A DNA stretch of 64,000 nucleotides. Source: Armatimonadota bacterium (GTDB lineage: Bacteria; Armatimonadota; Fimbriimonadia; Fimbriimonadales; Fimbriimonadaceae). Below, in pieces: positions 51,902 through 60,892 of this stretch (its first letter is position 1; each line of letters starts with the position of its first letter). The notes under the pieces were generated by a model. That model did not search any database. It was not told the origin of the DNA and was given only the letters and a program-made list of their open reading frames with translations. The stretch lies in the NCBI GenBank assembly GCA_029781035.1, contig JAKOXK010000075.1, positions 28,530 to 92,529 on the forward strand, written 5' to 3'. A program made the translations under genes and the position numbers.

Positions 51902-53220
51902 TCACCTGTTGGTTGTGACTCGTCCAGGTGAAGGCTTTCGGTCACCGCTGTGAGTACTGAATCGAGGCATTGGTCGCCGACCGAGGCAAATTGGGCGGCC
52001 AAGTTGCCCAGGACGGTCGCTTCGACAGGCCCGGCAAGGACAGGCTTCTGGCAAGCGTCTGCCAGAGCCTGGCAGAAGACTCGACTCCGGGAGCCACCGC
52101 CGACAACACGGATGCGCTGGACGTTCCAACCGATGGTCTTTTCAAGGTGCGGCAAGTTGCGAGCGATGCAATCGACAAGGCTTCCCAGGGCGGCTTGCGC
52201 CCATTGGGCGGAATTCGACGGCGCCACGCCGAGCAGGGCTGCGCACGCTGCTGGCATATCCGTCGGATTATAGAGAGATGTGTCGTGTGGATCGAACCTT
52301 TTGGTGTACGCCTTGTCTCGGGTCTCCAGCCATTGACCGACACTCTCTCGTACTCCGAGCTCATCGTGCAACCGGTTGATCACATAGAACCCGGGTATGT
52401 TCTTGAGGAACCGGATTGTCCCGTCGAAGCCCCACTCGTTCGTCCACCCACCTGACTCGGCCTCGGGCGTCGCCAAGGGTTTGTCGAGGACGACCCCCAA
52501 CAACGCCCATGTGCCGACGTTGAGGTAGGCATCGCCTTGGGACAACGCCCCGACTCCCAGGACGGCTGATCCTGTGTCGTGGCTTGCGACTGAGACAATG
52601 GAGACGCCGTTCGACGAGAGCGCGGTTCCACCACTTGGTACAGGTTGTCTGTCCGGAAAAGGCCACCCGACCAGGTCGAAGGCTTCGGAGCACCAATGCC
52701 CGTCCAAACCCATCAATTGAGTCGTGGACGCTTGGGTCCACTCGTGGCTGCGCACGCCGGTGAGATAGAACTTCATGAGATCCGGAATCAAGTGCCACTG
52801 GGACCGGGACGGTAGGGTCGGGTCTTCTTCCTTTCGGGCCGCGAGCTGATAGAGCGTGTTGAACGGCTGATGGGCGATCCCTGTGAGTTCGAAGAGTTTT
52901 CTGCGATGGACCGCAAACTCTTGGTACTTGGCCGTGTGTGACGGATCGCGGTACATGACGGGGCCGCAGACCAAGTTGCCCGAGCTGTCGAGGAAGCCGT
53001 GATCTACGCCCCAACTATCGACGCCGAGCGTCGCCCCCTGTTCCTTGGCATACGACTCGGCTTCCCGACAGAAACCAACCAATAGGTCAATGTTCCAGCA
53101 CCGCCCACGAGGTTCGTTGGCGATCTGCCTGACGACCTCAAACGTAACCTTGCCGTCCTGTAGCTGTCCGATCGCGTAGCGTACGGACGTCGCGCCCATA
53201 TCGACCGCGACAGCCTTCAG
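51898..53220 (-). CDS. rhaB: Rhamnulokinase, probable CTG start
   Basis: A 440-residue FGGY kinase phosphorylating L-rhamnulose. The first strand and phosphate loop (A-V-A-V-D-M-G-A-T-S-V-R) lie before the first ATG (53199), so translation must begin upstream. An in-frame TAA is 18 nt further up, and between it and this strand the only start-like codon is CTG at 53220-53218. It overlaps the rhaEW stop as CTGA and has GGAGGG 9 nt upstream. C-terminal G-G-G-S-R motif is present. Context fixes the substrate as rhamnulose rather than xylulose. Confidence 0.85.
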   Translation of the reverse strand: MKAVAVDMGATSVRYAIGQLQDGKVTFEVVRQIANEPRGRCWNIDLLVGFCREAESYAKEQGATLGVDSWGVDHGFLDSSGNLVCGPVMYRDPSHTAKYQEFAVHRRKLFELTGIAHQPFNTLYQLAARKEEDPTLPSRSQWHLIPDLMKFYLTGVRSHEWTQASTTQLMGLDGHWCSEAFDLVGWPFPDRQPVPSGGTALSSNGVSIVSVASHDTGSAVLGVGALSQGDAYLNVGTWALLGVVLDKPLATPEAESGGWTNEWGFDGTIRFLKNIPGFYVINRLHDELGVRESVGQWLETRDKAYTKRFDPHDTSLYNPTDMPAACAALLGVAPSNSAQWAQAALGSLVDCIARNLPHLEKTIGWNVQRIRVVGGGSRSRVFCQALADACQKPVLAGPVEATVLGNLAAQFASVGDQCLDSVLTAVTESLHLDESQPTGE

Positions 53221-55289
53221 CGTAAGAAGCCCTCCCGGTTACCGCCGTCCACGGTGATCACGCATCCGGTCGTCCGAGAGGACCGAGCCTCGCTCGCCAG
53301 GTAGACCACGGCTTCTGCCACGTCGTCGGGCGTGACGTCGACTTTCAGCATCGTCCTATTGCGGTAGTGCGCCTCGATCTCGTCAGGTTGGATCCCTAGC
53401 GAGGCCGCCGTCTGTTTGCGCCATGCGTCGTTCCAGATGCCGCTCCCGATCACGACAGCGTCAGGGTTCACCCCGTTGCAGCGGATCGAGTCCTTGGCGT
53501 GATCCACCGCCACGGACCGCATGAGGTGGAGTTCAAACGCCTTGGCGGCCGAGTAGAGGGCGGCGTTAGATCCGACTGCGACCCCGTTCTTAGATCCGAC
53601 CACAACGATCGAGCCACCTGTTCCTTGTCTTTGCATGAGTCGAACAGCGTCAGCCATCGTGTCGAAGTAGGCCTTCATCAGGAGATCGTTCAGGAGCTTG
53701 TAGTCGTCTGCCGAGGTCGCAGCGACAGTGCCCCTTCTCGCATTCCCCGCGTTGACGACGACGATGTCGGCACCGCCAAACGCAAGTGTGGCCTCCTCGA
53801 ACGCCGATTCGAGCGCACCGGGATCGGTCACGTCGCATGTGACCCCGATGGCGGTTGGGACGCCTCCAACCTTCTGAACGTCCTGGACGGCTTGGCCGAG
53901 TTTCTCCCCGTCCCGGTCCAACATCACGACGCACGCTCCCAAAGACGACAGTTTGAGGCTGGTCGCACGGCCAATGCCCTGTGCGGCGCCAGTGACGACG
54001 GCGACTTGGCGCGAAAGCTCCTTCTCCGGCGGCATCCGGCGCAGCTTGGCCTCCTCGAGCTGCCAGTACTCGATGTCGAACGCTTCTTGTTCAGGGAGCG
54101 AGACGTACGTGGAAACGGTTTCGGCCCCCTTCATCACGTGAATGGCGTTTCGGTAGAACTCTCCCGTCACGCGGGCCTCTTGTGGGTTCTTCCCGAGTGC
54201 GATCATGCCGACGCCAGGCACCAAGACAACGCTCGGGTTGGGATTTCGCATCGCTGGCGAATCGGGCCTGCGACAGCGGGCGTAGTAGGCTTCGTAGGTC
54301 TGTCGGAAGCCGTCGAGCGAAGCGTCCAAGTCATCGCCCGGCTGATAGATCATCGGCCGTATCTTGGTGCGGAGGAAGTGGTCGGGACAGCTTGTCCCCA
54401 GGGCAGCGAGCGGCTCCATCTTGCCTCGGGACAAGTAGTCAAGAACCTCCGCGCTCGTGTCGACTTGGGCGATCAGGCGCTTGCCCTCGAACCGGGTCTT
54501 CCCACGGATCCGAGGCAAAAAGTCCACGAGGAACGAACGCGGATCTGCATGCCGGTCTCGGACGACTTCCCCAAATGGGTGCGTCGAAGTGGTCTTTGCA
54601 TCGATGAATGCCTGGGCCTTATTGATCAACCGGATGGTCAGTTCGTAGCATTCCTTCCAGTTGTCGGCCCAGCAGATGAATCCGTGCGACTGCATCAAAG
54701 CCCCCTTGATCCCCGGGTTCTCCTTGATCAGGTCGCGAAGCATGAGCCCCAGGTCGAAGCCAGGCCTCTTCCAGGGTAGCAAACCCATCTCGCCGCCCCA
54801 AACCTCTTGGTTGAGACGCTCGGCGTCTTTGCTTGCCGCGATGGCAATGACGGCGTCGGCGTGCATGTGGGACACGGCTGGGAACGGGACATAGGCGTGG
54901 AGTGGCGTGTCGATCGAACACGCTGTTGGGTTGAGGCCGAAGACGCAGTGGTTGTAGAGCGGTACAACGTCGTCCTCCTGGAGACCGCGAGCCTTGACCA
55001 AGCCTTCCAGTGCCAAGACGCGCTCTTGGTACAAGGATGCGAAGTTGGCTCGGGTCGCGGTACCGAGGTCCCCCCCTGATCCTTTGACCCACAGGACTTC
55101 GACATCCTGCCCAGTAAGGGGGTCTGGCATGCGGACTTTCGCCGACGTGTTGCCGCCTCCAAAATTTGTGACCCTCTTGTCGGAACCCAAAAGATTCGAC
55201 GCGTAGATTAGTTCTGCGACCGGATCCAACGAAGAGGAGTGAGAGTCGTCCCAAAGAGACGGAAGCAGGGATTCGGTCTGGCCAACCAT
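53217..55289 (-). CDS. rhaEW: Bifunctional rhamnulose-1-phosphate aldolase / lactaldehyde dehydrogenase
   Basis: A 690-residue fusion. Residues about 1-410 form the class II aldolase domain with H-M-H-A-D-A-V-I (metal His pair) near 153 and N-F-G-G-G-N-T-S-A-K near 41. Residues about 430-690 form an SDR domain with T-G-A-A-Q-G-I-G-R-A (NAD loop) near 443 and Y-S-A-A-K (catalytic Tyr-Lys) near 588. It cleaves rhamnulose 1-phosphate to DHAP and L-lactaldehyde and oxidises the latter to lactate. ATG 55289 is chosen because the domain begins there and CATAAT lies 6 nt upstream; the frame extends further but as a shadow. Confidence 0.9.
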   Translation of the reverse strand: MVGQTESLLPSLWDDSHSSSLDPVAELIYASNLLGSDKRVTNFGGGNTSAKVRMPDPLTGQDVEVLWVKGSGGDLGTATRANFASLYQERVLALEGLVKARGLQEDDVVPLYNHCVFGLNPTACSIDTPLHAYVPFPAVSHMHADAVIAIAASKDAERLNQEVWGGEMGLLPWKRPGFDLGLMLRDLIKENPGIKGALMQSHGFICWADNWKECYELTIRLINKAQAFIDAKTTSTHPFGEVVRDRHADPRSFLVDFLPRIRGKTRFEGKRLIAQVDTSAEVLDYLSRGKMEPLAALGTSCPDHFLRTKIRPMIYQPGDDLDASLDGFRQTYEAYYARCRRPDSPAMRNPNPSVVLVPGVGMIALGKNPQEARVTGEFYRNAIHVMKGAETVSTYVSLPEQEAFDIEYWQLEEAKLRRMPPEKELSRQVAVVTGAAQGIGRATSLKLSSLGACVVMLDRDGEKLGQAVQDVQKVGGVPTAIGVTCDVTDPGALESAFEEATLAFGGADIVVVNAGNARRGTVAATSADDYKLLNDLLMKAYFDTMADAVRLMQRQGTGGSIVVVGSKNGVAVGSNAALYSAAKAFELHLMRSVAVDHAKDSIRCNGVNPDAVVIGSGIWNDAWRKQTAASLGIQPDEIEAHYRNRTMLKVDVTPDDVAEAVVYLASEARSSRTTGCVITVDGGNREGFLR

Positions 55290-55295
55290 GGCCTG

Positions 55296-55301
55296 ATTAT
55301 G
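55296..55301 (-). promoter_or_regulatory. -10 box, leaderless rhamnose operon promoter
   Basis: CATAAT on the minus strand, 6 nt before the rhaEW ATG and overlapping the stop of the VWA gene at 55297. Confidence 0.5.
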
Positions 55302-58128
55302 GCTTGTCGGAGTCCTGACGCCTGCGCCGTTCTTCCAGGAGCCTAGTGGCCGCAGAAGTGTGCTTTGACGGTCTTGCAGTGGGCGTAGCAACTGGGCGCG
55401 GCACCTGCTCTTTCGGTGTTCGCAGTGGGTGCACGGATTCCTGTGCGTCAGTCCCTGGACTGACCCGGTTCTTGGCTTCCTGGAGCCGGGCCAGGGTGGG
55501 AGTGGGCACCGGCTCCAGCCCTCCTTTTCGCCTGCGCAAGCGGACCCAGAGTGCAGCCAACATCTCGGCGAACGGTATGGCAAGGCGCCGGATCGCGATG
55601 TCGAACGGGAGCAGAAGGGCTGCGGCGAGGCAGAACGACTGCCACAAGTCTGTGAGGGAGACGCCGAGCCTTTTGACAGGGCGGAAGGCCTCGTCGGGGC
55701 GTACGAGAGCAGCGCCCCCTGTCAGAGAGGCCAACGTGTTCATGAGGGCGGTGTTCGTCCGATAGCTTCGGTATTCGGGAGGGTAGGGCACCGAGAACCC
55801 ACTTGCACTGACCCGCCTCTGTCCACTGGCGCTGTTTTCGGCGACCGACACGATGTAGCTCCCCAAGTCCGTTGCCGGAAAGGAACCGGTGAAGACCCCC
55901 GGAGCCTCCTGAGTCAACTGCACCTCGATCGCGTTCCCCATCGGGCCGCTCACGCGGACTGTTGTGTCGGTGGCCGAGACCGGATTCCCCAGGCGATCGG
56001 AAGCCTTGAGCTTCACCTCCCCCTTTCCCGCAACCTGCGACACGTTCAGTTCATAGTCGTTCTTTGTGGACTTCCGGGACATGGACCGTGCCGCTTGGGC
56101 CCAGAACCTCCCAAAGCCTTCCCACCCGACCCAGCGGGACGCCCACCGCGCCTGTGCGTCCGACGTAAAAGCGATCGACGTGCCCAGCCCATACTGCCAG
56201 GTGGCCAGTATTGGATCCCTCTTGGGGGACACAAGGCCGACTCTGGCCAGGGGCCGCGCGTCAGCCAGACAGTAGGCGTAGAGGGCGGGGAAGCCTGAGG
56301 CAGTGAATCCGCGCAAGATTTCCTCACCGGGCCTCAACTCCGGGACAAAGACCATCTCTTCGATGGCAGAGCGGGACATCAGGGCCACGTCTTGAGTCAG
56401 GATCGCGGGCAGTTTTCCCGCCGACTTCGCCAGGTAGAAGCGTCCGCCACCGATGGCCGCCAACTCGCGAAGGAAAGCCACGTCTTTGCCGTCGCCGATC
56501 GCCACAACCGATGTCGTGATCTTCTCAGCAGCCATGGCCGCCACCATCGCCAAGGAGTTCCCGTGACTGTCCACGTCATCACCGTCTGCAAGCAGCAAGA
56601 AGTGCCGAACTTTGGTGTCGGCCGCTTCCAGTTTCTGCATGGCGAACTGCACAGACGGCTCGCAATAGATGCCGCCAGCTCCTGGTCTCAGTTTCTTGAT
56701 CTGGCTGATAACGGCTGGCTTGTCCTTCAGCTCCTGGATGGGAGCGACCAGTTCGATCCCGTCAGAGCTTCCGGCAACACCAACGCGGTCCAAAGGCGAG
56801 AGCATTTTGACGGTCTCTTCGGCCGCTCTGCCCGCCAACTCGATCTTCATGACGCCGTCTTCCTGCATTCCCATGGATCCTGAAGCGTCGATCACGATGA
56901 GGACCGTCGTCGATGGGAAGGTCTTGCGCTGACGGATATTAAGGTCTACTGGCAATGCCTCGGCGACCGGAGTGCCATACCAGCCACCCGGCAGAAACGA
57001 GTTCTCGCCCCCGACCATGGCCAACCCGATCCCGGTGTCGCGGACGGCGGCTTGGAGAAGCTTCATCTGCGCTGATGCAAGGAACTGAGCGTTCAGGTCG
57101 TTGAGGATGACCGCATCGTAAGCTTGGAGCTCGTCAGCGGTGACGGGAATGCTCTCGGGGCCGTGCAGGACCACGTCGATCCCTTGCTCGGTCAGGGCTG
57201 TGGCGAGTTCGGTCTTGGACTTGTCCCCCTGGAGGATCAGGATCTTGGGCTTTCCTCGGACGACAGTGAAGCTTGAGCCGAAGTTGTTGCGGACGTCGGT
57301 GTCCTCGGGCGCCTCGATCGTTGCCCTGTAGCGATAGAAGCCCGCCGAACCGAGCTTCTGTTCAATGGAGAACGTGCTCTTTCCAGGTTCGAGCAACACG
57401 GGTTGGCGCGAAACCACCGCGCCATCACGGTCGATGACCAGGGTGGCCTGTTGTCGAACAGTCGATTCGACAGTGACCCGGGTCATGAACGGTTCGTCGG
57501 CACGGCTTTCGTTGGGCGTCTTGAGGTCGACCACAGCCACTTCGGCCCTCCGTTGCTTGGTCCCCAGTGAGACCGTGTCGATCGGGATCTTCTCGCTCGA
57601 CGCGACTTCTGCGGCTTGGGCTGCATCGCCCTTCGTCTCGTTGCCATCGCTCAACACGACGATCCGCTGCGCCTTGCCTTGGGGGAGGGTCGCCGCGGCC
57701 AGACGGAGCGCTGCAGCCAAGTCGCTACTAGACCCATCCACCTTGGACTGAATGCCCGAGAACGACCTTCGGCCCGCGCACGCAGAGTCCAGGACCGGCT
57801 CAGCGCCGAAAGCCACGACGCCTCCCACATCGTCCGGGCGAAGTCCTGCCAAAGCCCTCTTGACGAAATCGTCAGCCATTTGGCGGTCTACATCGCTGAC
57901 ACTGTCGGACCGGTCGACAACGAACATGGTTGCGACACCTTTGTTGTCCCGGGTCGCCTGGGGCCCAGCCAAGGCCGTCACGATCAGCCCGACCAGGATT
58001 GACCGCACGGCGAACGCCAAACGCTTGCGAGGCTTGGCCATGCCATGGACGTGCTTCCAACTCCACCACAGTCCTGCCCACAGCAAGGGGATCGCCACAA
58101 GGAACCAGGGAGCCGTAAACCGGAGCAT
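55297..58128 (-). CDS. Membrane protein with two VWA-like domains and glutamine-amidotransferase-like fold
   Basis: A 943-residue protein. Membrane helices at about residues 8-24 and 38-58. A first VWA-like domain (V-V-D-R-S-D-S-V-S, about 67-235), then Ig-like beta, an amidotransferase-like segment (I-L-I-L-Q-G-D, about 325-430) and a second VWA domain with an intact MIDAS (D-A-S-G-S-M, about 425-610). A further membrane helix lies near 840-870 and a basic tail ends it. ATG 58128 overlaps the upstream stop by one base (TGATG) with GAGGAGA before it. Last gene of the MoxR cluster. Confidence 0.85.
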   Translation of the reverse strand: MLRFTAPWFLVAIPLLWAGLWWSWKHVHGMAKPRKRLAFAVRSILVGLIVTALAGPQATRDNKGVATMFVVDRSDSVSDVDRQMADDFVKRALAGLRPDDVGGVVAFGAEPVLDSACAGRRSFSGIQSKVDGSSSDLAAALRLAAATLPQGKAQRIVVLSDGNETKGDAAQAAEVASSEKIPIDTVSLGTKQRRAEVAVVDLKTPNESRADEPFMTRVTVESTVRQQATLVIDRDGAVVSRQPVLLEPGKSTFSIEQKLGSAGFYRYRATIEAPEDTDVRNNFGSSFTVVRGKPKILILQGDKSKTELATALTEQGIDVVLHGPESIPVTADELQAYDAVILNDLNAQFLASAQMKLLQAAVRDTGIGLAMVGGENSFLPGGWYGTPVAEALPVDLNIRQRKTFPSTTVLIVIDASGSMGMQEDGVMKIELAGRAAEETVKMLSPLDRVGVAGSSDGIELVAPIQELKDKPAVISQIKKLRPGAGGIYCEPSVQFAMQKLEAADTKVRHFLLLADGDDVDSHGNSLAMVAAMAAEKITTSVVAIGDGKDVAFLRELAAIGGGRFYLAKSAGKLPAILTQDVALMSRSAIEEMVFVPELRPGEEILRGFTASGFPALYAYCLADARPLARVGLVSPKRDPILATWQYGLGTSIAFTSDAQARWASRWVGWEGFGRFWAQAARSMSRKSTKNDYELNVSQVAGKGEVKLKASDRLGNPVSATDTTVRVSGPMGNAIEVQLTQEAPGVFTGSFPATDLGSYIVSVAENSASGQRRVSASGFSVPYPPEYRSYRTNTALMNTLASLTGGAALVRPDEAFRPVKRLGVSLTDLWQSFCLAAALLLPFDIAIRRLAIPFAEMLAALWVRLRRRKGGLEPVPTPTLARLQEAKNRVSPGTDAQESVHPLRTPKEQVPRPVATPTARPSKHTSAATRLLEERRRRQDSDKP

Positions 58129-59948
58129 CAGGATCTCCTCGCGTACACGGCCCACTCGACACCAAGGACGAGGACGACAAGGACGAGCGCTGTCCGCCAA
58201 TAGTCCTCAAAACGAGTCAACGACGACGATCTTCGGACGGTGGAGTTGCCCACTTCAAGGGCTTTGCGAGGTTCGATCGATGACTCGGTAGGGCTTCGGA
58301 GACTCGCATAGACCGGCACTGTCTTGCCGCCGAAGGCAATCGTGTAGCGCCCAATCCGGTCGAGAGAGCGGACGACGTACCGCCCATCGCTTGGGGACAG
58401 AGTGGATCGCCCACCACCCGGGCTCGTGACCGTGGCGGGCTCTGTCCGGGGCGCAGCGAGGGCAAAGGTCTGCCCACTCCGGACGGAAAGAACGTTCGAG
58501 GATTCGCGACCAATGAGAAAGTCGAGGATGTTCCCGATCAAGATGGGGAATCCAACACTGAGAGGAAAGTCCGACTCTAACGGGGAAAACGACACATAGA
58601 CTTGGCGTTGCAGGGCATCGCTCTCGATGACCAGAGGGCCCTCTTTGGCTTCAGCGACGACCCGACCCGAACCGGTTGCGCGGACCTGCTGCATGGTCTC
58701 GATGTAGCAGTCCTCAAGGTCAACTCCTCGCATGAGCGGGGTGTTTGCCGCATTGAGGAACGTCGGGCCCTTTGCAGATCCTTGGAGTGTTGCGGGCGTG
58801 CCGTCTCCGGCAGAGGCAAAGTTGAGGATCCCCCTGGTCTTGACCCGGCTGGAGGCCACTCCGTCGAACACGACGATGTCATAGCCGCCGTCACCTCCGC
58901 TTTTCAGGGAGTCAGGGAGCGCCGACGCCTTGTCCAAGACGACTCTCGGATCGAGAGCGAGGGCTCGCTCAAGGAAGAAGTCTCTCCGTGTGACGAGCAG
59001 GACCTTGGCCGAACTGGCCGGGTTGGCCAAGGTCACACCGTAGTCGTCGGCCGAAAGGGGATCGCCAGCGTCGAGTCTCGCTTCGACGATGCTAGCCCCT
59101 GTAGGAACCAAGAACGTCTTGCCCCACGTTTGCCCAGGCCCGATCGTGGTTTCCACGCTGTCCACAACCCGACCGTCGGCCTCAAGTGTCACCGATCTGT
59201 GTGCTGGCTGAGCACCATAGTTCCTGACTCCGATGTAGCCGTAGCGTCCCTCCGACCCCTCAGTGGTGCCCAGTGCCTGGATGCCGACGTTCTCCCCACT
59301 GGATCCGATCATCTCGTAGGTGACGGAGGCTTGGCCCGGGGAAAAGTCGTCCACCTTGTCGAAGTCGCCATCACTCAGGACGACGATCCTAGAACCTGCC
59401 GTAGACCCGACGATCGCTGCAGCCAACCGCAGGGCTTCACCCATGTCTGAGGGAGCGTCGAACCGGTGGAGGGAAGTAAGCGCCGCACGCTGCTTCGTTG
59501 GATCGTCGCCAAGTGGGAAGGCGACTCGTGGCGTCGGCCCGGCCTCGATGAGCGCCAATCGGTCACCTGGAGACGCGGCTCCAATCATCTCGCCGACAGT
59601 GCGTTTTGCGATGTCGAACCGGCTGGGCTTGACGTCGATGGCACCCATGCTGGCACTCGCGTCCAACACGACCACTGTGACCTTGCCTGACAGTCCCTTC
59701 TGCTTGAACTGGGGCCGCGCCATTGCCAGGACGCACGCGGCCACTGCCAGAAGCTGAAGGACGAGAAGCCACGAGAATCGGAGCTTCTGAAACAGGCTGT
59801 TCGCCCGGATCTCCTCCGTTCTCTGTGGCCACAAGAACACGGCGGGAACCTGCACGTCGCGACGCCTCATACGGAGCAAATAGAGCGCCACGACCATGCC
59901 ACAGAGCGGAACGAGCCAACTGAAGGCTGCGGGGTTCTCGAAGTTCAC
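58128..59948 (-). CDS. BatA-like membrane protein with VWA domain
   Basis: A 606-residue protein opening with the aerotolerance N-terminal (BatA) pair of membrane helices (about residues 10-26 and 60-78; L-Y-L-L-R-M-R-R-R-D-V-Q-V-P), followed by a VWA domain with MIDAS D-A-S-A-S-M near residue 98. A C-terminal membrane helix lies near 585-602. GTG 59948 is the start because the frame upstream lacks protein-like sequence. Works with MoxR and DUF58 partners. Confidence 0.87.
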   Translation of the reverse strand: MNFENPAAFSWLVPLCGMVVALYLLRMRRRDVQVPAVFLWPQRTEEIRANSLFQKLRFSWLLVLQLLAVAACVLAMARPQFKQKGLSGKVTVVVLDASASMGAIDVKPSRFDIAKRTVGEMIGAASPGDRLALIEAGPTPRVAFPLGDDPTKQRAALTSLHRFDAPSDMGEALRLAAAIVGSTAGSRIVVLSDGDFDKVDDFSPGQASVTYEMIGSSGENVGIQALGTTEGSEGRYGYIGVRNYGAQPAHRSVTLEADGRVVDSVETTIGPGQTWGKTFLVPTGASIVEARLDAGDPLSADDYGVTLANPASSAKVLLVTRRDFFLERALALDPRVVLDKASALPDSLKSGGDGGYDIVVFDGVASSRVKTRGILNFASAGDGTPATLQGSAKGPTFLNAANTPLMRGVDLEDCYIETMQQVRATGSGRVVAEAKEGPLVIESDALQRQVYVSFSPLESDFPLSVGFPILIGNILDFLIGRESSNVLSVRSGQTFALAAPRTEPATVTSPGGGRSTLSPSDGRYVVRSLDRIGRYTIAFGGKTVPVYASLRSPTESSIEPRKALEVGNSTVRRSSSLTRFEDYWRTALVLVVLVLGVEWAVYARRS

Positions 59949-59970
59949 GGAGCGGTTCCCCCACTGAGTG

Positions 59971-60843
59971 TCATGAGAGCCAGCCCTCCCGCTTCCAGAC
60001 CTTCTTGACGACGGATTCCAGCGTCGAGGCCGTCGACGTGAGCGCGTAGCGCCCACCAGACCGTTGGCACTCGGCGGAGAGCGTATCGTTGTGGGCCGAG
60101 AGGTTGCTGCGATAGTCCCTGAGGGAAAACGAGTTGACGGTGACCTCAGCCTGACCCGAAGTCTCAACGTCAAGGAGCCTGAGGTCACCTTCCAAGTCGG
60201 GATCTAGCTCAGGTTCGCTCAGGACTTGGAGGAGCCAAACCTCGTGTCCGCGAGCCGCGATCGCCCTCAATCCAGCTGCGCATCCCGGATCCATGGCATC
60301 CGACAAGAGCGCCACGACTCCGATGCGGGCTCCCGAAGCGGCAAAACTCCGTAGCGCCGCGTTCAAAGGGGCTTTGCTCTCTGGCGCGAGCGACTTGAGC
60401 CAACGGTCGAGCCGTGGATACGCGGCCGGGCCCCTCAAGGCGGTAGACCGCGGCGCTTGGGTGCCGAGAGCCGTCGTGTAAACGGCATCGCCGCCCCGCA
60501 ACGCGACGTAACCCAAAGCGGCAGCCAGCTCTCGGGCCCTGTCCAACTTCGTCGGGCTCCCAAAAGACATCGATTGGCTCACGTCGAGAAGGAGATGGAC
60601 CGCGAGGTCCTCCTCGTCGCGGTAGGTCTTGGTCACTGGATGGCCAAGGCGAGCTAGCACGTTCCAGTCAAGGTGTCGAAGGTCGTCGCCCTCGGCATAC
60701 TCGCGATAGTCGGCAAACTCAATCGAGACCCCCTTCGCTTGGGTGACTCGCTCTCCGCGCACGCTGCCTGCGAACTTACGCCGTGGCTTGATCCTCGTTC
60801 CGTCAAGGATCCTGAATTGGCGGGGATCAAGGACGAGGTTCAT
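59971..60843 (-). CDS. DUF58 domain protein
   Basis: A 290-residue protein with R-G-x-x-x-x-A-K-G-x-S-x-E-F-x-D-Y-R-E-Y and D-D-L-R-H-L-D-W, the diagnostic core of DUF58, followed by a VWA-like D-V-S-Q-S-M segment. Usual neighbour of MoxR ATPases, forming with them a chaperone-like module. ATG as given. Confidence 0.92.
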   Translation of the reverse strand: MNLVLDPRQFRILDGTRIKPRRKFAGSVRGERVTQAKGVSIEFADYREYAEGDDLRHLDWNVLARLGHPVTKTYRDEEDLAVHLLLDVSQSMSFGSPTKLDRARELAAALGYVALRGGDAVYTTALGTQAPRSTALRGPAAYPRLDRWLKSLAPESKAPLNAALRSFAASGARIGVVALLSDAMDPGCAAGLRAIAARGHEVWLLQVLSEPELDPDLEGDLRLLDVETSGQAEVTVNSFSLRDYRSNLSAHNDTLSAECQRSGGRYALTSTASTLESVVKKVWKREGWLS

Positions 60844-60892
60844 CGGGCCTTCCAGACAAAGGGCGCGGCAGCGTCAAGAGCGGCCAAACCGG

